The notes beneath the pieces were generated by a model. The model was not told the origin of the DNA. It saw nothing but the letters and a program-made list of their open reading frames with translations, and searched no databases. This document shows, one piece after another, positions 36,808 to 45,231 of a stretch of 64,000 bases of DNA. Position numbers and translations under genes: made by a program. How positions within the stretch are numbered: position 1 is the first letter of the stretch; each line of letters begins with the position of its first letter. Origin of the DNA: Pseudomonadota bacterium (GTDB lineage Bacteria > Pseudomonadota > Alphaproteobacteria > Rhodobacterales > Rhodobacteraceae); assembly GCA_038533575.1 (NCBI GenBank), contig JBCAYL010000001.1, positions 1,454,226 to 1,518,225 on the forward strand, in the 5' to 3' direction.

Positions 36808-38396
36808 AAGACTTCGCCGCGCTTTTCACGAAGATCGATCAGACGACGAAGACCTTGCCCAAGGTCGCCGCCCTCAAATCCTATTTCGAGACCGCGCCGG
36901 AGGACGACAGGCTCTGGTGCATCGGGCTCTTCTCGGGGCGGCGCCCGAAGCGCACGCTCACGACGCCCTTCCTGCGGGGCTGGGCCGCCGAGCGGGCCGG
37001 TATCCCGCTCTGGCTTTTCGAGGAGGCCTATCCGGTCGTGGGTGATCTGGCAGAAACCATTGCCCTCGTCCTCCCACCACCGCAGCGCGAGAGCGACCAT
37101 TCGCTCACCCACTGGATCGGTGTCATCAAGTCATTGCCGGCGCTCGAGGAGGAAGAGAGAAAGGCCATCGTCCTCGCCGCCTGGGACGAGCTCGACACCA
37201 CCGAACGCTTCCTCTTCAACAAGCTCCTCACCGGAGGCTTCCGCGTGGGTGTCAGCCAGAAGCTCATGACCCGCGCACTGGCCCAGGCCACCGGTAAGGA
37301 CGAGCCGGTGATCACGCACAAGCTCATGGGCGCGTGGACGCCCGAAACGACGAGCTGGACCCGCCTCATCGAAGAAGACGATCCGGCCGCCGACCTGTCG
37401 CGCCCCTACCCCTTCTACCTCGCCTACCAGCTCGACGACCCGCCCGAGGAGCTGGGCCAGCCGGACGAGTGGCAAGCGGAGTGGAAGTGGGACGGGATAC
37501 GGGGTCAGCTCATCGTGCGGGGCGGTGAGCATCACCTCTGGTCGCGCGGCGAGGAGCTCATGACCGACCACTTCCCGGAGCTCGCGCAGGCGCGGGATTT
37601 CCTGCCCGACGGCACCGTGATCGATGGCGAGGTGCTCGCCTGGTCGGGTGGTGCGCCCCTGCCCTTCGCGCAGCTCCAGAAGCGGATCGGGAGGAAGACC
37701 GTGCCGAAGAAGCTGCTGGCCGAGGCGCCGGTGGTGCTCCATTCCTACGACCTCCTCGAGCATGGCGGCGAAGACCTGCGCGCGCGGCCCATGGCCGAAC
37801 GCCGCGCGCAGCTCGAGGCCCTCGTGCGCGCGCTGCCTGAGGGCTGCCCCGTGCAGCTCTCCCCGACCGTCCCGTTCGAGAGTTGGGCGGGCCTTGCCGC
37901 GACCCGCGAGGGCAGCCGGGAGGCCAATGCCGAAGGCCTCATGCTCAAGCGGAAGGCCTCGCCCTATCTCAGCGGCAGAAAGAAAGGCGACTGGTGGAAA
38001 TGGAAAGTCGATCCGCTCGTGATCGATGCGGTCATGATCTACGCTCAGGCGGGCCACGGGAGGCGGGCGAACCTCTTCACCGATTTCACCTTCGCGGTGT
38101 GGAAGGGCAATGATCTCGTGCCGTTCACCAAGGCCTATAGCGGCCTCACCGACAAGGAATTCCGCGAGATCACCGCCTGGGTGAAGAAGAACACGCTCCA
38201 GCGCTTCGGCCCCGTGCGGCAGGTGACGCCGCACCACGTCTTCGAGATCGCCTTCGAGGGGATCCAGGCCTCCACGCGGCACAAATCCGGCGTGGCGCTG
38301 CGCTTCCCGCGCATGAGCCGGTGGCGCAAGGACAAGCCGCTCCACGAGGCCAACACGTTTGACGATCTCACCGCGATGCTCGAGACCTACGGATGA
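36804..38396 (+). CDS. ATP-dependent DNA ligase
   Basis: 530 residues. Adenylation motif I EWKWDGIRGQ with Lys228, followed by motifs SRGEELM, VIDGEVLAW, LMLKRKASPY and WWKWK, then an OB-fold. An N-terminal helical DNA-binding part precedes the core, as in LigB/C-type bacterial enzymes without Ku. It seals nicks using ATP and probably works with the exonuclease at 34880. In many genomes a third gene for an Lhr-type helicase follows; here an amidohydrolase follows instead. Confidence 0.93.
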   Translation: MKDFAALFTKIDQTTKTLPKVAALKSYFETAPEDDRLWCIGLFSGRRPKRTLTTPFLRGWAAERAGIPLWLFEEAYPVVGDLAETIALVLPPPQRESDHSLTHWIGVIKSLPALEEEERKAIVLAAWDELDTTERFLFNKLLTGGFRVGVSQKLMTRALAQATGKDEPVITHKLMGAWTPETTSWTRLIEEDDPAADLSRPYPFYLAYQLDDPPEELGQPDEWQAEWKWDGIRGQLIVRGGEHHLWSRGEELMTDHFPELAQARDFLPDGTVIDGEVLAWSGGAPLPFAQLQKRIGRKTVPKKLLAEAPVVLHSYDLLEHGGEDLRARPMAERRAQLEALVRALPEGCPVQLSPTVPFESWAGLAATREGSREANAEGLMLKRKASPYLSGRKKGDWWKWKVDPLVIDAVMIYAQAGHGRRANLFTDFTFAVWKGNDLVPFTKAYSGLTDKEFREITAWVKKNTLQRFGPVRQVTPHHVFEIAFEGIQASTRHKSGVALRFPRMSRWRKDKPLHEANTFDDLTAMLETYG

Positions 38397-38429
38397 CCGT
38401 GCGCCGCGCGCACGCCACGGAGTGAGCCC

Positions 38430-39293
38430 ATGCCGCGCGCCCTGATGCCCCCTGCCCCTGAGCGCCCCACGCGGCGCGCGCCACCGGGCGCGGTGGACAG
38501 CCACCTTCACCTCGTGGGGAGCGACTTCCCGCTCTGGGAAGGCCGCGTAGAAGACCCCGCCGATGAGGCCGCGCTCGAGACATGGCTCGCGCGCTACACG
38601 AGTGTCATGGAGACGCTGGGCTTCGAACGGGCCGTCCTCGTGCATTCGATCCTCTACGGCACGGACAACAGCCTCACGATGGAGGCCGTGCGCAGGCTCG
38701 GTCACAAGGCCAAGGGCGTGGGCCTCCTCGCAGACGGCGCGCGCAGCGAGGACATCGCAGCCTTCGCCGAGGCGCGGATGGTGGCGGTGCGGCTCAACTA
38801 CGTGCATGGCGGCGTGCTGACATGGGACGGCGCAAAAGCGATGGCCCCCGCCCTCGCCGATCACGGTCTGCACATCCAGATGCTGCTCCACAGCCATCTC
38901 CACGTGCGCGAGATCGCGGGCGACATCCGCGCCCTGCCCACGCCACTGGTCATCGACCACCTGGGTTGGCCCGACCTCACGCTCGGTGTGGACGATCCGG
39001 GCTTCCAGACGCTCCTCGCCCTCGTGGGCGAGGACCATGTGCACCTGAAGCTCTCCGCGCTCTACCGCCTGTGTCCCGCGCCATACGACGCGGCCGCGCC
39101 TTTCTTGCAGGCCGCCATCGCAGCCAACCCCGACGCGCTCCTCTGGGGTACGGACTGGCCCTTCCTGATGCTGGCCGATGCCGCCCAGCCCAGCGCCAAC
39201 ACCCTGCTGGAGGCGTTCGACGCGACCTGCCCCTCGAGCGAGATCCGCGAGAAGATCCTCGTGACGAACCCCGCGCGCCTCTTTGACTTTTGA
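38430..39293 (+). CDS. Amidohydrolase-family TIM-barrel hydrolase
   Basis: 287 residues with an N-terminal DSHLHL metal motif (His25, His27) and the C-terminal WGTDWPF metal Asp, as in the amidohydrolase-2 group that includes LigI-like lactonases and 2-pyrone-4,6-dicarboxylate hydrolase. Substrate unknown. GGAG stands nine bases before the ATG. 33 bp after the DNA ligase on the same strand, so perhaps the last gene of that operon, though without obvious functional link. Confidence 0.85.
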   Translation: MPRALMPPAPERPTRRAPPGAVDSHLHLVGSDFPLWEGRVEDPADEAALETWLARYTSVMETLGFERAVLVHSILYGTDNSLTMEAVRRLGHKAKGVGLLADGARSEDIAAFAEARMVAVRLNYVHGGVLTWDGAKAMAPALADHGLHIQMLLHSHLHVREIAGDIRALPTPLVIDHLGWPDLTLGVDDPGFQTLLALVGEDHVHLKLSALYRLCPAPYDAAAPFLQAAIAANPDALLWGTDWPFLMLADAAQPSANTLLEAFDATCPSSEIREKILVTNPARLFDF

Positions 39294-39498
39294 TCCTGCC
39301 GGCCAGCCCGCCGCCCCTATTGCTCGAACCAAGGACGCAAAGGAAGGCGCCCCCCAGCGCAGTCTTCGCCAGTGAAAGATGAGGTCCCTCCTTCCATTGG
39401 CCCTAAAAACTCCCGCCGGAGGCATTCCGCCCCCTCCACGCTTGCCCCCGCCCGCGGCAGGCCACACATAGTCCCCCAAGCAATCCGAAAGGCCCTCC

Positions 39499-41304
39499 AT
39501 GTATCATGACGCGAATCCGAGCCACGGCACCAAGGACCTGGGCGACCTCCCCGAATGGGACCTGAGCGATCTCTACGCGGGCGAAGATGACCCGGCATTC
39601 GCGTCGGACATGGCCTGGATCGAGGAGGAGTGCAGCGCCTTTGCCACGGAGTACGAAGGCAAGCTCGCCACGCTCGACGCGTCCGGCCTCTTGCGGGCGG
39701 TTCAGCGCTACGAGGAGATCGACGTCATCGGTGGCAAGCTCATGTCCTTTGCCGGACTACGCTACTACCAGGTCACGACCGATGCCGGGCGGGCAAAGTT
39801 CATGGCCGATGCGCAGGACCGGATGACCGTGGCCACGACGCCGCTCGTCTTCTGGTCGCTCGAATTCAACCGCCTGCCCGACGACCACCTCGCGGGGCTC
39901 GTGGCCGAAAACGCCGAACTCTCGCGCTACAAGCCCGTCTTCGACCGCATGCGCGCGATGAAGCCGCACCAGCTCTCCGACGAGCTCGAGAAGTTCCTGC
40001 ACGATCAATCCACCGTGGGTGCGGCGGCGTGGAACCGGCTCTTTGACGAGACGATCGCGGGGCTCGAATTCGACGTCGACGGCGAGGTTCTGGGCATCGA
40101 GGGCACCCTGAACCTCCTCTCCGAGCAGGACCGCGCCAAGCGCGAGTCCGGCGCACGGGCGCTCGCCGCCACCTTCCAGGAAAACGTGAAGATCTTCGCC
40201 CGCGTGCACAACACGCTCGCCAAGGAAAAAGAGATCGAGGACCGCTGGCGCAAGATGCCGACGCCGCAGACGGGCCGCCACCTCGCCAACCATGTAGAGG
40301 CCGAGGTGGTGGAGGCGCTCCGCAACGCCGTCGTCGCCGCCTATCCGCGCCTGTCGCATCGCTACTACAAGCTCAAGGCCAAGTGGCTCGGTCTCGACAC
40401 GCTGGAGGTCTGGGACCGCAACGCGCCGCTGCCCATGGAGGACGAAAAGGTCGTGGGCTGGGACACCGCCGAGCAGATGGTGATGGAGGCCTATTCGGCC
40501 TTCGATCCGCGCATGGCCGACCTCGCCGAACCGTTCTTCAAGAAAGGCTGGATCGACGCCCCGGTGAAGCCGGGCAAGGCGCCCGGTGCCTTCGCCCATC
40601 CGACGGTGACGACGGCGCACCCCTACGTGATGCTCAACTATCTCGGCAAACAGCGGGACGTGATGACGCTGGCCCATGAGCTGGGGCACGGCGTGCATCA
40701 AGTGCTGGCCGCGGGTCAGGGCGAACTCCTCAGCTCCACGCCGCTCACGCTGGCGGAGACCGCGAGCGTCTTTGGCGAGATGCTCACCTTCCGCAAGCTC
40801 CTCGCCGCGGCCGAGACGCAGGAGCAGAAGAAAGTGCTGCTGGCCGGCAAGGTCGAGGACATGATCAACACCGTCGTGCGCCAGATCGCGTTCTACGATT
40901 TCGAGTGCAAACTCCACGCAGCGCGTGCGGAGGGCGAGCTCACGCCCGACGACATCAACGCGCTCTGGATGTCGGTGCAGGCCGAATCCCTCGGCCCGGT
41001 CTTCAATTTCATGGAAGGCTACGAGACGTTCTGGGCCTACATTCCCCACTTCGTGCACTCGCCCTTCTACGTCTACGCCTATGCCTTCGGCGACGGGCTC
41101 GTGAACGCGCTCTATGCCGTCTACGAAGAGGGCGGCGACGACTTCCAAGAGAAGTATTTCGACATGCTCAAGGCCGGTGGCTCGAAGCACCACAAGGAGC
41201 TCCTCGCCCCCTTCGGCCTCGACGCCTCCGACCCCGCCTTCTGGGACAAGGGACTGAGCATGATCGAGGGCTTCATCGACGAGCTGGAGGCCATGGAGGG
41301 CTAA
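39499..41304 (+). CDS. pepF: Oligoendopeptidase F (M3 family)
   Basis: 601-residue zinc metallopeptidase cleaving short peptides in the cytoplasm. Zinc site HELGH at 393-397 (LAHELGHGVHQVLA) and the third ligand in TPLTLAETASVFGEML; the N-terminal helical lid region WDLSDLYAGEDDPAF is also typical. AAAGG precedes the ATG. The HNH-nuclease reading frame begins immediately downstream. Confidence 0.95.
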   Translation: MYHDANPSHGTKDLGDLPEWDLSDLYAGEDDPAFASDMAWIEEECSAFATEYEGKLATLDASGLLRAVQRYEEIDVIGGKLMSFAGLRYYQVTTDAGRAKFMADAQDRMTVATTPLVFWSLEFNRLPDDHLAGLVAENAELSRYKPVFDRMRAMKPHQLSDELEKFLHDQSTVGAAAWNRLFDETIAGLEFDVDGEVLGIEGTLNLLSEQDRAKRESGARALAATFQENVKIFARVHNTLAKEKEIEDRWRKMPTPQTGRHLANHVEAEVVEALRNAVVAAYPRLSHRYYKLKAKWLGLDTLEVWDRNAPLPMEDEKVVGWDTAEQMVMEAYSAFDPRMADLAEPFFKKGWIDAPVKPGKAPGAFAHPTVTTAHPYVMLNYLGKQRDVMTLAHELGHGVHQVLAAGQGELLSSTPLTLAETASVFGEMLTFRKLLAAAETQEQKKVLLAGKVEDMINTVVRQIAFYDFECKLHAARAEGELTPDDINALWMSVQAESLGPVFNFMEGYETFWAYIPHFVHSPFYVYAYAFGDGLVNALYAVYEEGGDDFQEKYFDMLKAGGSKHHKELLAPFGLDASDPAFWDKGLSMIEGFIDELEAMEG

Positions 41305-41427
41305 GATGGATCTCGAGGCGGGCGCCTATCCTATCTTGAGCGAAAGGCCACCCGCCCGCGGGACTACGCGAAAGATCTTCGCACGACACGCCTGTTCCTT
41401 GCGCTCGATGCTCCGCATGGCCCCATC

Positions 41428-42093
41428 GTGCCCTTTGGCTGGGTCATGCGCGCATTGGAGCCTGATTGGACCAAGGACCGGGGAGGAAATCGACAGGTAA
41501 GGGCTACGGCGCAGCGGCTCGACCTGGCTGAAATTACCCATGGACAGGAAATCCACGAGCGACTTTGGGCCAAGGCGCTGGCGGAGTGCGTTGAGTATAC
41601 CTCTCGCTATCTGGGCGAGGCGCAAGTTGGGTTTAGCGGCGCGCAGGGAACGGAAGCCCGCAAGGCGCGGACCTTCTTCTTTCTGCTCTCTGGCGCCGAC
41701 CGCCCGGCTCTCGCTCCCGGTGACGTTTCGAGCATGTCGAGGGTCGACGGTGCCGAACGCCAGATCACCACGAACAGGTATCAGCGCGACCCTGAGCTGA
41801 GGCGCTTGGCGGTTCTTGCAAACAAACGACAGAATGGCGGGCGGCTCCGATGTGTCTGCTGCGACTTGGATTTCGAAGAACGATACGGGCCTGTCGGCAC
41901 GGGGTTCATCCATATCCACCATCTCGATCCGCTCGGTGACCGCCAAGAGGCGCACCTCGTCGACCCGGAGAAAGACCTCGTGGCCGTTTGCCCGAATTGC
42001 CACGCGATGATCCACCGCGACGGGCTCAAATCACCCCAAGAGATCAGGGAGCTTTTGGCCAGCTCAGGCTACTTTATCAGGTCGAGAAGCTAG
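41428..42093 (+). CDS. HNH endonuclease-domain protein, probably 5'-frameshifted
   Basis: Intact frame of 221 codons from GTG 41428. The C-terminal HNH/McrA-type nuclease has a zinc ribbon (RLRCVCCDLDF, CPNCH) around GFIHIHHLDPLGD and ends AVCPNCHAMIH, with a preceding NKRQNGGRLRC typical of that family. The same frame is protein-like for about 40 more codons upstream but lacks a start there. A strong ribosome site and ATG (GGAGG, ATG 41306) sit just after pepF in another frame. A single-base loss between about 41349 and 41362 would join them. Base composition is somewhat less GC-rich than the neighbours. A restriction or mobile-defence role is possible, not shown. Confidence 0.65.
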   Translation: MPFGWVMRALEPDWTKDRGGNRQVRATAQRLDLAEITHGQEIHERLWAKALAECVEYTSRYLGEAQVGFSGAQGTEARKARTFFFLLSGADRPALAPGDVSSMSRVDGAERQITTNRYQRDPELRRLAVLANKRQNGGRLRCVCCDLDFEERYGPVGTGFIHIHHLDPLGDRQEAHLVDPEKDLVAVCPNCHAMIHRDGLKSPQEIRELLASSGYFIRSRS

Positions 42094-42713
42094 ACCTTCC
42101 GCGCGACGATGTAATGGCGCGGGAGTGCCGCGCCGCTGCTGGTTTCTTCCAGAATGTCGAAGCCCGCTGCACGGATCATCTCGAGGAGGGCAGGACCGCG
42201 CAGGAAATGGACCGGCCTCGGTGCCTTCCCCAGCACCTGCATGATCGGGATCATCGCCCCGATGAGAGACCTGCGCGCGAGGGCTGCATCTCCCAGGCAA
42301 GCGGTCTTTGAAATGAAGACGCCACCCGGGCCCAACATCTTTCGCACATGGGCAAGCGTACGTGCCGGGTCGGGCACGAGGTGTAGGAGGTTGAAGGCGA
42401 GGACGGCGTCGTAATCACCCGTGTGAAGCTCGGGCGCATCCGCGTCGGCGACAGTGATCTCGATCGATGTACCCTCGGCCTTCTGACGACCGATGCGCAC
42501 CATCTCGGAGGAGACATCCGTGGCATGGTACCGCGCCACGCGGGACGCGAGCTCGAGCGCGGTGGAGCTTGTGCCTGCACCCAGCTCCAAGACATGCGCC
42601 GTGGGCGTGAGATAGTGTTTGGTACGCTCGAGCGTCGCCTGGTAGCCGGCCATATCGGAGATCGGGTCGCGCGCATAGCGGGCGGCGATCCTGTTCCAGA
42701 AATCCGCAGACAT
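42090..42713 (-). CDS. Class I SAM-dependent methyltransferase
   Basis: 207 residues. SAM-binding motif I VLELGAGTSS at 41-50, acidic loop HATDVSSEM, motif VADADAPEL and DAVLAFNLLHLVPD. Substrate unknown; the compact size and lack of extra domains suggest a small-molecule methyltransferase. The start at 42713 has AGGAG eight bases upstream; a start six codons earlier overlaps that ribosome site. Stop shared with the HNH gene through CTAG. Confidence 0.88.
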   Translation of the reverse strand: MSADFWNRIAARYARDPISDMAGYQATLERTKHYLTPTAHVLELGAGTSSTALELASRVARYHATDVSSEMVRIGRQKAEGTSIEITVADADAPELHTGDYDAVLAFNLLHLVPDPARTLAHVRKMLGPGGVFISKTACLGDAALARRSLIGAMIPIMQVLGKAPRPVHFLRGPALLEMIRAAGFDILEETSSGAALPRHYIVARKV

Positions 42714-42797
42714 GGACAGGCTCCTTTCCATTGAAGCCTATCCGAGACACCGCCCGCCGCTAGGCCACACGGGCGAGCCTCGGCGGCGCTGTGCTGT

Positions 42798-43109
42798 CTA
42801 GTCGAGCTCGGTCCAGGGCCACGGCTTCACCTCGCTCGCCCCGGCTTGGTAGCGCGTGGCCTTCGCCACCCAGATCCCCACATCCTCGCCGAAACCCGCA
42901 AGGCGCGGGTTGGGCTTCTTCTGGTCGATGAGAAGGAAGATGAACTGCACCACCGTGATGAACGCGATGAGCGTCTGCGCCAGCTGGATCATGAGCCAGA
43001 TGATGATCGAGGACACGAAGCGCGGCCCCAGCCCCTCCTCGATCACCTTGTCCCCGCGCTTGCTCGGCGCTTCGGGCATCACGTCGTCGAATTCACCCTT
43101 GTCGGCCAT
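42798..43109 (-). CDS. DUF4389 family membrane protein
   Basis: 103 residues. Basic/acidic N-terminus (MADKGEFDDVMPEAPSKRGD), then two hydrophobic helices (FVSSIIIWLMIQLAQTLIAFI and VVQFIFLLIDQ) and the motif RLAGFGEDVGIWVAKATRYQ, characteristic of DUF4389. Function unknown. ATG overlaps the stop of the upstream oxidoreductase by one base (TGATG), so it is coupled to it. Confidence 0.8.
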   Translation of the reverse strand: MADKGEFDDVMPEAPSKRGDKVIEEGLGPRFVSSIIIWLMIQLAQTLIAFITVVQFIFLLIDQKKPNPRLAGFGEDVGIWVAKATRYQAGASEVKPWPWTELD

Positions 43110-44083
43110 CACAGCACCTCCCCGATCTCGAGCACGCGGTCGATCATGACCTGCGTGCCGCGCGAAAATTCCAACGGGCAAGGATAGGCGCCCTTGCCCG
43201 CTACGGCCGCGCCGAAGGCCTCGACCTGGTAGACGTAGTGATTGTCGCCCGGGAAGCGCTCCACGCGCAGGCCCAGATCGGGCTGGTGGAGCTCGATCCG
43301 TGCGCCATCGAACACATTGGGATTGAACGGCGTGGTCACGCGGATGAGCCCCTCTGTCCCGTGAAACTCCATCACCTGCCGCGGATGCAAGCGCGTGGAG
43401 ACATAGGCCGAGTAGGTGACCCCGGACGGCGTGATCGCCTGCACATCGGCGAAGGTGTCGAAGTCCTGCTCCATGCGGAGCCGCGCGGACCTGACCTCGG
43501 GCTCTTCGCCGGAGACGTAGCGCGCCGATCCGAAGATATAGACCCCGATGTCGCGCAGCGCGCCGCCGCCCATGCCGGCGGTGTTGCGGATATTGGAGGT
43601 GTCCGATGAATTGTCGAAGGAGAAGGCGCCTGCGATGTGCCGGAGCGCGCCGATGGCGCCGTCCGCCACCATGGCTTTCACCCGGTGCCACTGCGGATGA
43701 TGCACGATCATGTAGGCCTCGGCGCAGAGCTTGCCGGAGGCCTCCCGCGCGGCAATGAGATCGTCGAACTCGGGCGCGCGGAGGGTGGCTGGTTTTTCCA
43801 CGAGGACATGCTTGCCTGCGTCCAGCGCCTTCAGCGCCCATTCCACATGCAGGTGGTTGGGCAGCGGGATGTAGACGGCGTCGATACCCGCGTCATTGAT
43901 AAGCGCCTCGTAGCCGCCGACGGCCCGGCATCCCGGAGCCATCTCCTGAAAGGGCGCCACCTTTGCGGCATCCCGAGAGGACACGGCCGCAAGCTCAGCC
44001 CCCCGCGCGGCGTGGATTGCCGGGCCCATATGCTCCCGTGCGAATTTCGCCGCGCCGAGTATGCCCCACCTGAGATGCGCCAT
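43109..44083 (-). CDS. Gfo/Idh/MocA family oxidoreductase
   Basis: 324 residues. N-terminal Rossmann fold LRWGILGAAKFAREHMGPAI and DAVYIPLPNHLHVEWALKALDAGKHVLVEKP, with the conserved catalytic Lys in EKP. C-terminal alpha/beta domain with GGALRDIGVYIFGSARY. Uses NAD(P) to oxidise or reduce a sugar or related compound; substrate unknown. GGGAGGG lies six bases before ATG 44083. Confidence 0.9.
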   Translation of the reverse strand: MAHLRWGILGAAKFAREHMGPAIHAARGAELAAVSSRDAAKVAPFQEMAPGCRAVGGYEALINDAGIDAVYIPLPNHLHVEWALKALDAGKHVLVEKPATLRAPEFDDLIAAREASGKLCAEAYMIVHHPQWHRVKAMVADGAIGALRHIAGAFSFDNSSDTSNIRNTAGMGGGALRDIGVYIFGSARYVSGEEPEVRSARLRMEQDFDTFADVQAITPSGVTYSAYVSTRLHPRQVMEFHGTEGLIRVTTPFNPNVFDGARIELHQPDLGLRVERFPGDNHYVYQVEAFGAAVAGKGAYPCPLEFSRGTQVMIDRVLEIGEVL

Positions 44084-44120
44084 GTGCCCTCCCTTGCTCA
44101 CGCTAGGATGCACAAAGAAA

Positions 44121-44142
44121 AAGGGGGCCGCCAAGCCCCCTT
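44121..44142 (-). terminator. Intrinsic terminator of rpoH
   Basis: AAGGGGGC and GCCCCCTT pair around loop CGCCAA between rpoH and the next gene. On the minus strand the stem is followed by the T-rich TTTTTCTTTG, an ordinary rho-independent terminator for rpoH. Confidence 0.85.
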
Positions 44143-44192
44143 CTTCGATCTTCGGATTTGAGCAAGGACGCGACGCGCGCCCGTGGCAAGGA

Positions 44193-45086
44193 TCAGGCGC
44201 TCAGCATGCCCTTCGAGCGCGCCAGTTCACGCATCCGCTTCTGCAGCTTCTCGAACGCCCGCACCTCGATCTGCCGGATCCGCTCACGGGACACGTCATA
44301 CTGCCCGCTCAGGTCCTCGAGGGTCACCGTGTCGTCGGAAAGCCGGCGCTGCTGGAGGATGTCTTTCTCGCGATCGTTGAGCACGTCCATCGCCTCGGCC
44401 AAGAGCTCCCGGCGGGCGGTCATCTCGTCGCGCTCCTCGTAGTCGGTCGCCTGATCGGCGTCCTCGTCCTCGAGCCAATCCTGCCACTGCGTGGCGCTGT
44501 CATCCTCGGACCCCACCATGGCGTTGAGCGACGCATCCCCGCCGGACAGGCGGCGGTTCATTGAGATCACCTCGTCTTCGGTCACGCCGAGATCGTTGGC
44601 GATGCGCTTCACGTTTTCCGGGCGGAGGTCACCATCCTCCAATGCGCCGATGCGGTTCTTGGCCTTGCGGAGGTTGAAGAAGAGCTTCTTCTGCGCCGAC
44701 GTCGTCCCGAGCTTCACAAGCGACCACGAGCGCAGGATGTACTCCTGGATGGACGCCCGGATCCACCACATGGCGTAGGTGGCCAGCCGGAAGCCTTTTT
44801 CCGGGTCAAAGCGCTTCACCGCCTGCATCAGGCCGACATTGGCCTCGGAGATGACCTCGGCCTGCGGCAGCCCGTAGCCGCGGTAGCCCATGGCGATCTT
44901 GGCCGCGAGGCGCAGGTGGGAGGTCACCATCTTGTGCGCCGCGCCCGTGTCTTCCTCTTCGACCCACCGCTTGGCGAGCATGTACTCCTCTTCCGGCTCC
45001 AGCATGGGGAACTGGCGAATTTCCTGAAGGTAGCGGTTCAGCCCGCCTTCGGGTGTCGGCGCGGGGAGGTTTGCGTAATTGGCCAT
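44193..45086 (-). CDS. rpoH: RNA polymerase sigma-32 factor RpoH
   Basis: 297 residues. Region 2 with EANVGLMQAVKRFDPEKGFRLATYAMWWIRASIQEY, the diagnostic RpoH box QKKLFFNLR at 132-140, and region 4 [29 protein letters not shown]. Directs heat-shock and protein-quality transcription. GGAGG lies nine bases before ATG 45086. The upstream gap carries a sigma-32-like promoter, so autoregulation is likely. Alphaproteobacteria often carry two RpoH paralogues; only one is in this window. Confidence 0.97.
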   Translation of the reverse strand: MANYANLPAPTPEGGLNRYLQEIRQFPMLEPEEEYMLAKRWVEEEDTGAAHKMVTSHLRLAAKIAMGYRGYGLPQAEVISEANVGLMQAVKRFDPEKGFRLATYAMWWIRASIQEYILRSWSLVKLGTTSAQKKLFFNLRKAKNRIGALEDGDLRPENVKRIANDLGVTEDEVISMNRRLSGGDASLNAMVGSEDDSATQWQDWLEDEDADQATDYEERDEMTARRELLAEAMDVLNDREKDILQQRRLSDDTVTLEDLSGQYDVSRERIRQIEVRAFEKLQKRMRELARSKGMLSA

Positions 45087-45136
45087 GGTCGGTCCTCCGT
45101 GTGTTGTGTCCGCCGAAATGTGACGGCTTTTAACAT

Positions 45137-45165
45137 AGATGTTGCGTGTCCATTCAGTGTTCAAG
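45137..45165 (-). promoter_or_regulatory. Sigma-32-like promoter of rpoH
   Basis: On the minus strand CTTGAA (45165-45160) is separated by 15 bases from CAACATCT (45144-45137), close to the Escherichia sigma-32 pattern CTTGAA and CCCCATNT with six of eight matches in the second element. The inferred start site would be about 45 bases before the rpoH ATG. Confidence 0.4.
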
Positions 45166-45231
45166 ACCACGCGCGTGCTGTTATTCCATTAACGCAAAGT
45201 TAGACTGTGCGTTTCTGCGAGAAAACGTCCC

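Noticed and set aside
39294-39498. Possible gene or RNA between the amidohydrolase and pepF
   Set aside because: 205 bp with no conserved frame, no hairpin with T run and no tRNA signature.
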